Shown piece by piece: positions 56,729-64,000 of a stretch of DNA of 64,000 bases. The stretch covers positions 1 to 64,000 of the forward strand of contig NZ_PJIP01000001.1 in assembly GCF_002929375.1 (NCBI RefSeq), in the 5' to 3' direction. The stretch's first letter is position 1. Every line of letters begins with the position of its first letter. The position numbers and the translations under genes are program-made. The stretch is from Arthrobacter sp. DWC3 (GTDB lineage Bacteria > Actinomycetota > Actinomycetes > Actinomycetales > Micrococcaceae). The notes beneath the pieces were generated by a model, which was given only the letters and a program-made list of their open reading frames with translations, did no database searches and was not told the origin of the DNA.

Positions 56729-56774
56729 ACTATCCAGATACCCAGCATTGGATAGTAAGACTATCCTCTGGATA
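56729..56774. promoter_or_regulatory. Inverted-repeat operator cluster between merR-type and DUF2306 genes
   Basis: ACTATCCA (56729-56736) pairs with TGGATAGT (56749-56756), and TATCC-TCT-GGATA (56762-56774) adds a third and fourth half-site. The last one touches the DUF2306 start codon, so that mRNA probably has little or no leader. Likely bound by the adjacent MerR protein. Confidence 0.6.
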
Positions 56775-57259
56775 TGGACTGGAACCCGCTTCTCGCGACG
56801 CATGTGATCGCCGCGCTGTACGCACTGCTGGTGGGACCGATCAACATCCTCCGCCGTCGCCGGGACAGGACGCACCGCCTCCTCGGCTACACCTGGGCGG
56901 CATCGATGTACTACGTCTGCGGCAGCAGTTTCTGGATCGTGACCGACGGCCGCTTCAGCTGGCTGCACGGCCTCTCGGCGCTCACGATCGTCACGGTGAC
57001 CCTCGGGATCGTGGCGGCGGTGAAGCGGGACATCCGGGCCCATGCCATGAACATGGCGGGCAGCCATCTGGGCCTCCTCATCGCCTTCCTCTTCGCGGCG
57101 ACCGTCCCGTCCCGGTCCATCCCGCGGCTGCTCGTGAGCGACCCCGGCACGGCGTGGCTCACCGGGAGCCTGGTCGTCGCCGCCGTCGCCGCCGTCTACC
57201 TCACGGTCCGGCCCCGGCGGGCCTCCGGCTCCCGCCGGCGTGCCGGGTCACACGCCTAG
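56774..57259 (+). CDS. DUF2306 membrane protein
   Basis: A 161-residue membrane protein with four hydrophobic segments. It starts [21 protein letters not shown], followed by the family's [14 protein letters not shown] motif, and carries conserved His residues (THR and [11 protein letters not shown]) that recall haem-binding membrane proteins. Function is unknown. It is divergent from a MerR regulator. Its stop overlaps the fhs stop on the other strand by 4 bases. Confidence 0.83.
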   Translation: MDWNPLLATHVIAALYALLVGPINILRRRRDRTHRLLGYTWAASMYYVCGSSFWIVTDGRFSWLHGLSALTIVTVTLGIVAAVKRDIRAHAMNMAGSHLGLLIAFLFAATVPSRSIPRLLVSDPGTAWLTGSLVVAAVAAVYLTVRPRRASGSRRRAGSHA

Positions 57260-58920
57260 GACAGCCCGACGGCGTTCCCCTCGCCGTCCACGTCCATGCG
57301 CAGCGCGGCGGGCTCTTTCGGCAGTCCCGGCATGGTCATCACGGAACCCGTGAGGGCGACGATGAAACCGGCCCCGGTCTTCGGGATGAGATCCCTGACG
57401 TGCACGCTGAATCCCTTCGGGGCGCCGAGCAGGCTCGCGTCGTCGGAGAAGGAGTACTGCGTCTTCGCCATGCACACGGGCAGCCCGGACCAGCCGTTCG
57501 CCTCGATCTCCCGGAGGCGGCGCAGGGCGGGCACGGAGAAGTCGACGCCGTCCGCACCGTAGATCTCCTGGACGATGATGCGGATCTTGTCCTCGACGGG
57601 CAGGTCGAGGGAGTAGAGGTGCGTGAACGTGACGGGCCGTTCGAGGGCGGCGAGGACCTTCGCGGCGAGGTCGTCGCCGCCGGGCCCGCCGCCTCCCTGC
57701 CCCCACACGTCGGCGACGGCTGCGTCGATGCCCTCGCCGGCACACCAGGCCAGCAGCCAGTCGAGTTCCTCGGGCGAGTCGGTGGAGAACCGGTTGACGG
57801 CGACGACGGGCGACGCACCGAACTTCTCGATGTTCCGCACGTGGCGGAGCAGATTGGCGGTCCCGTCGCGGAGGGCGTCGAGGTCGTGGTGCGCGAGGTC
57901 GGCCTTCGCGACACCCCCGTGCATCTTGAGGGCCCGGATGGTGGCGACGAGGACGACGGCGTCCGGTGCCACGTCCGCCACCCGCGCCTTGATGTCCATG
58001 AACTTCTCCGCACCGAGGTCGGCGCCGAATCCGGCCTCCGTCACCACGATGTCCGCGAGGTGCCGGGCGGTCTGCGTGGCGATGACCGAGTTGCAGCCGT
58101 GGGCGATGTTCGCGAAGGGCCCGCCGTGCACGAGGGCGGGCGTCCCGGCGATGGTCTGCACGAGGTTCGGCTTGAGGGCGTCCTTGAGCAGCAGGGCCAG
58201 CGCCCCCTCGACCCGCAGGTCCCGGACGGTCAGCGGCGTGCGGTCGAAGGAGTACCCGAACGTGATGTCGGCGAGCCGCCGCTTCAGGTCGTCCAGGTCC
58301 GTGGCCAGGCAGAACACCGCCATGATCTCGGACGCCACGGTGATGTCGAAGCCGTCCTGGCGCGGCGTACCCTGCGCGGGACCGCCGAGGCCGATCACCA
58401 CCTCGCGCAGCGCGCGGTCGTTCATGTCCAGGACGCGCTTGAACGTGATCCGCCGCGGGTCGATGCCGAGCTCGTTGCCCTGGTGGATGTGGTTGTCGAT
58501 CAGTGCGGCCAGCGCGTTGTTCGCGGACGTGATGGCGTGGAAGTCGCCGGTGAAGTGCAGGTTGATCTCGTCCATGGGCAGGACCTGCGAGTACCCCCCG
58601 CCGGTGGCCCCGCCCTTCATCCCGAGGACGGGCCCGAGGGAGGGCTCGCGGAGCGCGATCATGACGCGCCGGCCGGCACGCGCGAGGGAGTCGGCGAGTC
58701 CGACGGTGCAGGTGGACTTGCCCTCGCCGGCGGGGGTGGGGCTCATGGCGCTGACGAGGACCACCTTGCCCCGCGTCCCGCGGTCGGGCAGGAGACGGGG
58801 ATCGATCTTCGCCTTGAAGCGTCCATGGAATTCCAGCGCCTCCCGCGGGATGCCCGCGGCGTCGGCGATGTCCTCGATGGGCTGGACCGCGGCGGCGCGG
58901 GCAATCTCGAGATCGCTCAT
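57256..58920 (-). CDS. fhs: Formate-tetrahydrofolate ligase
   Basis: A 554-residue ATP-dependent ligase producing 10-formyl-THF from formate. The ATP site is [20 protein letters not shown]. Other fingerprints are [20 protein letters not shown] and [14 protein letters not shown]. Length is normal. It feeds the same folate pool as the riboswitch-controlled glycine cleavage operon but is separately located and shows no riboswitch. Confidence 0.96.
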   Translation of the reverse strand: MSDLEIARAAAVQPIEDIADAAGIPREALEFHGRFKAKIDPRLLPDRGTRGKVVLVSAMSPTPAGEGKSTCTVGLADSLARAGRRVMIALREPSLGPVLGMKGGATGGGYSQVLPMDEINLHFTGDFHAITSANNALAALIDNHIHQGNELGIDPRRITFKRVLDMNDRALREVVIGLGGPAQGTPRQDGFDITVASEIMAVFCLATDLDDLKRRLADITFGYSFDRTPLTVRDLRVEGALALLLKDALKPNLVQTIAGTPALVHGGPFANIAHGCNSVIATQTARHLADIVVTEAGFGADLGAEKFMDIKARVADVAPDAVVLVATIRALKMHGGVAKADLAHHDLDALRDGTANLLRHVRNIEKFGASPVVAVNRFSTDSPEELDWLLAWCAGEGIDAAVADVWGQGGGGPGGDDLAAKVLAALERPVTFTHLYSLDLPVEDKIRIIVQEIYGADGVDFSVPALRRLREIEANGWSGLPVCMAKTQYSFSDDASLLGAPKGFSVHVRDLIPKTGAGFIVALTGSVMTMPGLPKEPAALRMDVDGEGNAVGLS

Positions 58921-58945
58921 GCGGCCAACCTACCAGCGGGTGTGA

Positions 58946-59716
58946 TCATGCCGGCGGCAGACCGGCGCGCTCGAGGACGTAGGAGATGAGCGGGGCGTAC
59001 AGTCCGGGGCACACGTTGTCGTCGAGCGGGACGGCCACCTCCACCTGGCCCTGCGCCTCGGAGACGAACAGTCCGGGGTCGTTGCAGTCGGCGAAGCCGA
59101 GGGTCGGGATCCCCGACGACGCGGCCTGTCCGGCCCACCCGTGATCGGCGACCACCAGGTCCGGCGCGCCGCGGCCGTGCTCGGCGAGCGTGTCGAGGCT
59201 CAGCCGCATGGGGTCGGGGAAGTGGGTGTGCATGAGGCCGCCGTGCTGGTGCCACACGAGCACCCCGAACACCTGGCGGATGTCGCCGGCACCGAAGTGC
59301 CGCCCCTCGGGGACCTGCACCACGTCGGCCCCCGCGGCGGCGGCGGCGCGGGCGAAGGCCGCATGGACGGGCAGGAGGCCCGCCGGATGGCCCGTGGCGA
59401 AGAGGATGCGGTCGCCCCGGCGCGCCGCCGGGCCGAGACGGTCGGCGAGACGGTCGAGGGCCGCGACACATTTCGCGGCGTCGATGGTGTCCTGGCCCTC
59501 GGTGTGCCTGCGGTCCGGGCTCGTGCCCACGCGCTCGTGCATGAGGTCGAAGACGTCGTCGAACGTCCACTCCCGCGTGAGCTCCACCCCGAATCCGAGG
59601 TGCTCGTCGCCCTCGAGGAACAGGCGCATGTGCTTCAGGTTGTCCTGCCGCGAGGTGGCCACCTGGCCGGTGATGCGGACGGAGTCGAGGTAGTCGGCAA
59701 GCTCGGCGGCATTCAC
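58946..59716 (-). CDS. Conserved actinobacterial phosphatase-like protein
   Basis: A 256-residue cytoplasmic protein. Conserved blocks include ADYLDSVRITGQVATSRQDN, FGVELTREWTFDDVFDLMHER, RILFATGHPAGLLPVHAAFA and LVVADHGWAGQAASSGIPTL. Homologues in related genera are usually annotated simply as phosphatase, but I see no classical HAD, PTP or histidine phosphatase motif, so the activity is not established here. It is 31 bases downstream of mshA on the same strand, hinting at a shared transcript. Confidence 0.6.
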   Translation of the reverse strand: MNAAELADYLDSVRITGQVATSRQDNLKHMRLFLEGDEHLGFGVELTREWTFDDVFDLMHERVGTSPDRRHTEGQDTIDAAKCVAALDRLADRLGPAARRGDRILFATGHPAGLLPVHAAFARAAAAAGADVVQVPEGRHFGAGDIRQVFGVLVWHQHGGLMHTHFPDPMRLSLDTLAEHGRGAPDLVVADHGWAGQAASSGIPTLGFADCNDPGLFVSEAQGQVEVAVPLDDNVCPGLYAPLISYVLERAGLPPA

Positions 59717-59747
59717 CCCTCCATCCTAGGGGCGCCACGGGACGGCT

Positions 59748-60995
59748 TCAGCGCGCGGCGGCGGTGGAAAAGCGGTCGACGGCGGTGCGGTAGCTCTGCG
59801 CGGTCAGCAGGGCGGTGCGCTGCCAGCCGAACGCGAGCGCGTGGGTCGCCGCACCCTGACCGAGCGTCTCGCGGAGCCGTTCGTCGTCGTACAGCCGTTC
59901 GAGGGCGTCGGCCCAGCGGCGCGCCGAGTGACCGTGCACGAGGAGCCCGCTGCGACCGTCGCTGATGGCCTGCGGCAGCCCGCCCACGTTCGCGGCGATC
60001 ACCGGGGTGCCGCAGGCCTGCGCCTCGAGGGCCACCAGGCCGAAGGATTCGCTGAAGGACGGCATCACCACGGCGTCGGCGGACCTGAACCACTGGGCGA
60101 GGTGTGTCGCGGTGACCGGTGGATAGAGCCGCACGTCGTCGGTGAGGCCTGCGTGGTCGATGACGGGCTGGAGTGCCAGCGCCTCGGAGCCGCTGCCCGA
60201 GCCCAGGATGCTCACGGCGAGGGGGATGTCGGGACGGCGCCGGCGGAGTTCGGCGGCGGCCGCGACCAGCACCTGCGGACCCTTGAGCTTCTGGATCCTG
60301 CCGGCGAACACCACGTGGAACTGGTGCGGTGGCACGGCCAGGCCGGCACGAGCCGCGTCGCGGTCACCGGGATGGAAGGTGGACAGGTCGACGCCCGGCG
60401 CCACCACGTCGATGCGGTCGGGCGCGGCCCCGTAGAGCGAGACCAGTTCGGAGGCCTCGGTGGTGGTGTTCGCGATGAGCCGCGCAGCACCGTCCACGAT
60501 GTCCTGTTCGCCGCTCACCCGGTCCGCGGGTTCCGGCGAGGCGAGGGCCTTCATGCGCAGGTTCTTGACCTTCGCCATGGTGTGCATGGTGTGGACGAGA
60601 GGCAGGTTCATCTCCCGGCTGAGCGTCAGGCCCACGGCCCCGGAGACCCAGTAGTGGGAGTGCAGCACGTCGAAGTGACCGTCGGCGAGGAGGTCGGCGA
60701 CGTCGGTGAACGCGTCGGCGAAGCTCCCGGTGAGACCGGGGAGGGTCTCCTTCGGGATGCGGCGGCGCGGACCGGCTTCGAGGTGGTGGACCACCACGCC
60801 GTCGTGCAGGATCTCGCGGCCGGGCCGGCCCTCGCCTGCGTCCCGTGTGAAGATCTCGACGTCGATCCCCACCCCGGCGAGTTCGAGCGCCGTGCTCCTC
60901 ACATAGACGTTCATGCCGCCGGCGTCGCCTGCGCCGGGTTGTTCGAGCGGGGAGGTGTGCAGGGACAGCATGGCTACGCGCCTGACGCCGGGCAC
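59748..60995 (-). CDS. mshA: D-inositol-3-phosphate glycosyltransferase MshA
   Basis: A 415-residue GT4 enzyme for the first committed step of mycothiol synthesis (UDP-GlcNAc plus inositol-3-phosphate). Landmarks are MLSLHTSPLEQPGAGDAGGM, LHSHYWVSGAVGL, VVFAGRIQKLKGPQVLVAA and the E-x7-E donor motif in MPSFSESFGLVALEAQACG. GTG 60995 has AGGAG 5 bases upstream. Mycothiol is the main thiol of these bacteria and the likely electron source for the arsenate reductases at 838-2952. Confidence 0.95.
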   Translation of the reverse strand: MPGVRRVAMLSLHTSPLEQPGAGDAGGMNVYVRSTALELAGVGIDVEIFTRDAGEGRPGREILHDGVVVHHLEAGPRRRIPKETLPGLTGSFADAFTDVADLLADGHFDVLHSHYWVSGAVGLTLSREMNLPLVHTMHTMAKVKNLRMKALASPEPADRVSGEQDIVDGAARLIANTTTEASELVSLYGAAPDRIDVVAPGVDLSTFHPGDRDAARAGLAVPPHQFHVVFAGRIQKLKGPQVLVAAAAELRRRRPDIPLAVSILGSGSGSEALALQPVIDHAGLTDDVRLYPPVTATHLAQWFRSADAVVMPSFSESFGLVALEAQACGTPVIAANVGGLPQAISDGRSGLLVHGHSARRWADALERLYDDERLRETLGQGAATHALAFGWQRTALLTAQSYRTAVDRFSTAAAR

Positions 60996-61212
60996 ATCCT
61001 CTCCTCTCCGACCGGCGGAGGGGCACCGGTCGAGTCAACCTCACGACCATATAACGCACCGTCCGCGCGCTACATTCCGGTCGGTGCGTGCGTCAACGGA
61101 GGGGCCGGCGGCCATGGCCACTCCGCGGCTCGAGCCGCGGCTCAGGCAGCGGAGCCCACGCCGGAAGCGCGGGCTCCGCCGGGCGACGGACAGGGACGGG
61201 GATCGGGAACGG

Positions 61213-61533
61213 TCACTTGATGTACATCGAGTGGTTCGGCAGCATCAGCCGCTCACGGGCCTCCCTGGACCCGGGTGACGGCGCCGAGAGGATCCGCCCC
61301 CACAGCGAGAGACCGTTCCTCCATCTCCTCAGCATGCGCTGCACCTCCTTCCGGTGGTGGAAGCCGGGCATGGGGTCCGCAGCGACGCCCTGCAGGTCCT
61401 GCCCGGAGTCGGTGCCGGGCGGGAGCGGTGTCAGGGCCCCGCTCAGGATGAATTCACCCCGCTCGGGAATCGGCGCGACGGGTGGTGCGGGTTTATCGGG
61501 GAATTGGGCAGGAATGAGCCGGGAATTGGTCAT
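61213..61533 (-). CDS. Hypothetical protein, Pro-rich N-terminus and basic C-terminus
   Basis: A 106-residue protein not matched to a family. The first about 50 residues are Pro/Ala-rich (MTNSRLIPAQFPDKPAPPVA); the rest is basic (HHRKEVQRMLRRWRNGLSLW) and ends LPNHSMYIK. There is no signal peptide or membrane segment. ATG 61533 is preceded by GGAAAG at a long 8-base spacing. The same start context, GGAAA then TGACCAATTC, recurs at 61893, where the frame is very short, so a local duplication is likely. Expression is not proven. Confidence 0.45.
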   Translation of the reverse strand: MTNSRLIPAQFPDKPAPPVAPIPERGEFILSGALTPLPPGTDSGQDLQGVAADPMPGFHHRKEVQRMLRRWRNGLSLWGRILSAPSPGSREARERLMLPNHSMYIK

Positions 61534-61682
61534 GATAAAACTTTCCAGGTACGAAGGAGGCAGGAATGAGCCACGAATGGCGGGCGCAAGAAAGGCTGCC
61601 GGAAAAGGGGGTGACGAAAGGAAGCCGCGCACGGGTGCGGGATGATACGGGATCAGCCGGCTGGTGCCGGTGCGCCGACTTC

Positions 61683-61751
61683 CTAGTGCGTACGGATGAC
61701 GAAGGCGGGATCGGCGCTGCGGGCGAGGGCTCCGGTGAGCAGGGTATTCAC
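61683..61751 (-). CDS. Possible 22-residue small protein with strong ribosome binding site
   Basis: GTG at 61751 is preceded by GGAGGTGGAG with a 3-base spacer, one of the purest Shine-Dalgarno matches in the window. The frame encodes MNTLLTGALARSADPAFVIR plus two residues. It lies in a lower-GC gap. It may be a leader or small peptide, or the leftover of a decayed gene. Confidence 0.3.
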   Translation of the reverse strand: MNTLLTGALARSADPAFVIRTH

Positions 61752-61839
61752 GATCTCCACCTCCATTTCGTCGATAGCACTGTCGGGCGGCCGGGGCTTC
61801 CCTCGATGATCGAGTTGGGAAGGCCCAATGGCACAGGAC

Positions 61840-61893
61840 TCAAGCTACCCCATGAATTGGGCTCGGGGATAGCCCTTCGGGCGAATTGGTCAC
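61840..61893 (-). pseudogene. Short MTNS-start frame, decayed duplicate
   Basis: GTG at 61893 starts a 17-residue frame, MTNSPEGLSPSPIHGVA. Its upstream and first codons match the start of the 106-residue gene at 61533. It begins 45 bases after the stop of the histidine phosphatase gene. A truncated copy is the simplest reading. Confidence 0.3.
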
Positions 61894-61937
61894 GATTATT
61901 TCCCGGGCAGATGAATTCGGCGCGAAGGCCCTGCCGG

Positions 61938-62588
61938 TCAGAGGTTCCAGTGCACGATCGCCGGGGTGCGCTTGTCCCAGCCGAGCGCGCACACGGCGGC
62001 GGTGCCGAGGACGAAGCGGCGACCCTCGATCGCCCCGAACTGCAGCCACCGAGCGGCGACGATCCGCAGGAAGTGGCCGTGCGCCACGAGGAGCGCGTTC
62101 TCCACGGGCGTCGCCCCGGGATCACGGTCGGCGGGCGTACCGCAGCCGGCCTGCACCCGGGCGATCACGCGGTCGGCCCGCTCCGAGACCTGGTCCAGTG
62201 TCTCCCCGTTGGGCACGCCGTCGTTCCAGATGAGGTACCCGGGGTTCTCCTCGCGCACCGTGGCGCTGTTCCTGCCCTCGTTGTCGCCGTAGTCCCACTC
62301 GTGCGCGAACGGGAGCACCTCCGCGTCGGGGAACCCCGCGAGCTCCGCCGTGCGGACCGCGCGCTGCAGCGGTGAGGTCACCACGAGGCCGAAGTCGATC
62401 CCCCGGAGGTGTTCGCGCGCCGCGAGCGCCTGCGCCTCGCCGTGCTGCGTCAGCGGGAGGTCCGTGAGACCCGTGTAGCGGCCGTCCCTGGACCACTCCG
62501 TCTCGCCGTGGCGCAGGAGCCAGAGCTTCGGCAGCGGCGTGCCACTGGGCGTGCGGTCGGGTGCTGCTGCGCCGGTCATCGGCTTCAT
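61938..62588 (-). CDS. Histidine phosphatase (phosphoglycerate mutase-like)
   Basis: A 216-residue branch-1 histidine phosphatase. The phospho-His motif is LWLLRHGETEWSRDGRYTG; the second catalytic His is in LLVAHGHFLRI; FAHEWDYGDNEGR carries the acid Glu region. Related enzymes act on small phosphates or are misnamed phosphoglycerate mutase. ATG 62588 overlaps the stop of the CCA-adding enzyme (ATGA) and has AGGAGA upstream, so the two are coupled. Confidence 0.9.
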   Translation of the reverse strand: MKPMTGAAAPDRTPSGTPLPKLWLLRHGETEWSRDGRYTGLTDLPLTQHGEAQALAAREHLRGIDFGLVVTSPLQRAVRTAELAGFPDAEVLPFAHEWDYGDNEGRNSATVREENPGYLIWNDGVPNGETLDQVSERADRVIARVQAGCGTPADRDPGATPVENALLVAHGHFLRIVAARWLQFGAIEGRRFVLGTAAVCALGWDKRTPAIVHWNL

Positions 62589-64000
62589 GGCGTGCTCTCC
62601 TGGGATTCGGGCTGCTCGCTCCACCACTGGCGGAGCTTGGTCTCGGCCTGTGCGGGGTCGTGGGGACCGTGCTCCATGCGTTCCTCGAGGAGGAACCGGT
62701 AGGCGCGTCCCACCACCGGGCCGGGGCGGATGCCGAGGAGCGCCATGATCCGCTCGCCGTCGAGGTCCGGCCGGATCGAGGCCAGTTCCTCCTGTTCGGC
62801 GAGCGCGGCGATCCTCGTCTCGAGGTCGTCGTACGCGAAGGAGAGGCGCTCGGCCTTCCGGCGGTTGCGGGTGGTGACGTCGGAGCGGGTCAGGCGGTGC
62901 AGCCGCTCGAGGAGGGGGCCGGCGTCGCTCACGTACCGACGCACCGCCGAGTCGGTCCAGCCCGCTTCGCCGTAGCCGTAGAACCGCATGTGCAGTTCCA
63001 CGAGCCGCGCGACGGCCTTGACGGTGTCGTTGTCGAAGCGCAGCGCCCGGAGTCTCTTCGTGGTGAGCTTCGCGCCGACGGCGTCGTGGTGGCGGAAGCT
63101 CACGGCGCCTCCCGGCTCGAACTTCCGGGTGGCCGGCTTGCCGATGTCGTGCAGGAGCGCGGCGAGGCGGAGGACGACGTCGGGCGCGGGCACGGGTCCG
63201 TCGTCGCCCGTCTCGAGGGCGCAGGCCTGGCGCAGGACCGTCAGCGAGTGCTGGTAGACGTCCTTGTGGCGGTGGTGCTCGTCCGTCTCGAGCCGTAGCG
63301 CGGCGACCTCGGGCAGCACGTGCTCGGCGAGTCCGCTGTCCACCATCACGTCGATCCCGGCGTCGGGCGCCGTGCCCCGGAGCAGTTTGACCAGTTCGTC
63401 GCGTACGCGCTCCGCGGAGATGATCGAGATCCGCTCGGCCATGGCTCCCATGGCCTCGGCGACCTCCGGGGCCACGGTCATGCCCAGCTGGGACACGAAG
63501 CGTGCGGCGCGCATCATGCGCAGCGGGTCGTCGGAGAACGACGACGACGGCGTACCCGGCGTGCGCAGGACCCCGGCGTGGAGGTCGCGGACGCCACCGA
63601 AGAGGTCCACGAGTTCGAGGGAGGGCAGTCGGAGCGCCATCGCGTTGATGGTGAAGTCGCGCCGCACGAGGTCCTCCTCGAGGCTCGTGCCGAACGCGAC
63701 CGTCGGATTCCGGGAGGCCGGGTCGTAGGCCTCCGCGCGGTACGTGGTGATCTCGATCTGGTAGCCGTCCTTGCGGAGGCCGATCGTGCCGAAGGCCCGG
63801 CCGATCTCCCAGTACGCGTCCGCCCAGCGCCTGATGAGCGCCACGGTCCGGTCCGGGTCTGCGTCCGTGGTGAAATCGAGATCCGGCGACACCCTGCCGA
63901 GGAACAGGTCCCGTACCGGCCCTCCGACGAGCGAGAGCTCATGGCCCGCGGCGTCGAAGAGCTCACCGACCTCGAGGACCACGGGAGGAAGGGGTGCGGT
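62585..64000 (-). CDS. CCA tRNA nucleotidyltransferase, 5' end outside window
   Basis: At least 471 residues visible; the frame stays open to the window edge, so the start lies beyond. The nucleotidyltransferase motif is LVGGPVRDLFLGRVSPDLDFTTDA. The nucleotide-binding RRDFTINAMAL and RMMRAARF motifs follow. An HD domain (VLRLAALLHDIGKP and FRHHDAVGA), typical of actinobacterial forms, lies in the C-terminal half. It adds or repairs the 3' CCA of tRNAs; the HD part may remove 2',3'-cyclic phosphates. Confidence 0.93.
   Translation of the reverse strand, partial: TAPLPPVVLEVGELFDAAGHELSLVGGPVRDLFLGRVSPDLDFTTDADPDRTVALIRRWADAYWEIGRAFGTIGLRKDGYQIEITTYRAEAYDPASRNPTVAFGTSLEEDLVRRDFTINAMALRLPSLELVDLFGGVRDLHAGVLRTPGTPSSSFSDDPLRMMRAARFVSQLGMTVAPEVAEAMGAMAERISIISAERVRDELVKLLRGTAPDAGIDVMVDSGLAEHVLPEVAALRLETDEHHRHKDVYQHSLTVLRQACALETGDDGPVPAPDVVLRLAALLHDIGKPATRKFEPGGAVSFRHHDAVGAKLTTKRLRALRFDNDTVKAVARLVELHMRFYGYGEAGWTDSAVRRYVSDAGPLLERLHRLTRSDVTTRNRRKAERLSFAYDDLETRIAALAEQEELASIRPDLDGERIMALLGIRPGPVVGRAYRFLLEERMEHGPHDPAQAETKLRQWWSEQPESQESTP

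Overview
The window is high-GC actinobacterial chromosome, most like an Arthrobacter-type member of the Micrococcaceae. Indicators seen in the sequence are an inositol-1-phosphate synthase (ino1) and the mycothiol glycosyltransferase mshA, a GAF-ANTAR regulator, Tat-exported EfeB, a GT87 polyprenol-phosphate mannosyltransferase and many GTG starts. No rRNA, tRNA, CRISPR array or complete insertion sequence was seen.

Region 1 (1-7.9 kb) is an arsenic/phosphate block. It holds the 3' end of a flavoprotein with a cysteine-rich tail, a CX5R arsenate reductase, a cysteine-free ArsR repressor and, overlapping it, a single protein joining an ArsR domain to a second arsenate reductase. Converging on these is a complete high-affinity phosphate transporter operon, pstSCAB. 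Its last cistron is a winged-helix regulator whose receiver-like N-terminus has lost the phosphoacceptor. The pstS upstream region carries a PHO-box-like 11-bp direct repeat interleaved with two ATAGA-N6-TCTAT inverted repeats. A NUC1-type nuclease and a possible gene remnant follow.

Region 2 (9.5-18.9 kb) is accessory metabolism: a cysteine hydrolase divergent from a GlxA-type regulator; a minus-strand run of a GH13 alpha-glucosidase, a sugar ABC transporter (binding protein and two permeases), an AtzG/GatC-like small protein and an amidase; then a cupin.

Region 3 (18.9-28.4 kb) opens with a perfect 35-bp palindrome inside a roughly 12-bp-spaced cluster of DnaA-box-like sites. Then come an ABC-F ATPase with an OmpR-type response regulator, an alpha/beta hydrolase, a MarR regulator, an NmrA-like oxidoreductase divergent from an AraC regulator, and a second sugar ABC transporter.

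Region 4 (28.6-35.1 kb) is a glycine-riboswitch-controlled one-carbon operon, gcvP-gcvT-sdaA-metF-like. It would turn glycine and serine into methylene-THF, pyruvate and methyl-THF; gcvH is not here.

Region 5 (35.3-47.2 kb) has an SGNH esterase, a small membrane protein, the GAF-ANTAR regulator and an LLM flavin enzyme. The most unusual gene follows: a SipW-like signal peptidase fused to an Hpt-like domain that lacks its histidine. Its 3' end overlaps a convergent orphan response regulator that is a close paralogue of the one in region 3. A membrane GGDEF-EAL protein, a methyltransferase, a STAS-like protein and an MFS/TetR pair with a perfect operator palindrome follow.

Region 6 (47.2-64 kb) is mostly core genome: efeUOB iron uptake behind a DtxR/IdeR-like box, a CrtI-like oxidoreductase, a translationally coupled FemAB-like and GT87 pair, ino1, a MerR/DUF2306 pair, formate-THF ligase, a phosphatase-like protein and mshA. 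Then comes a lower-GC patch with small ORFs sharing a duplicated start region, a histidine phosphatase and the 3' part of the CCA-adding enzyme. ino1 and mshA supply mycothiol, the likely thiol partner of the arsenate reductases in region 1.
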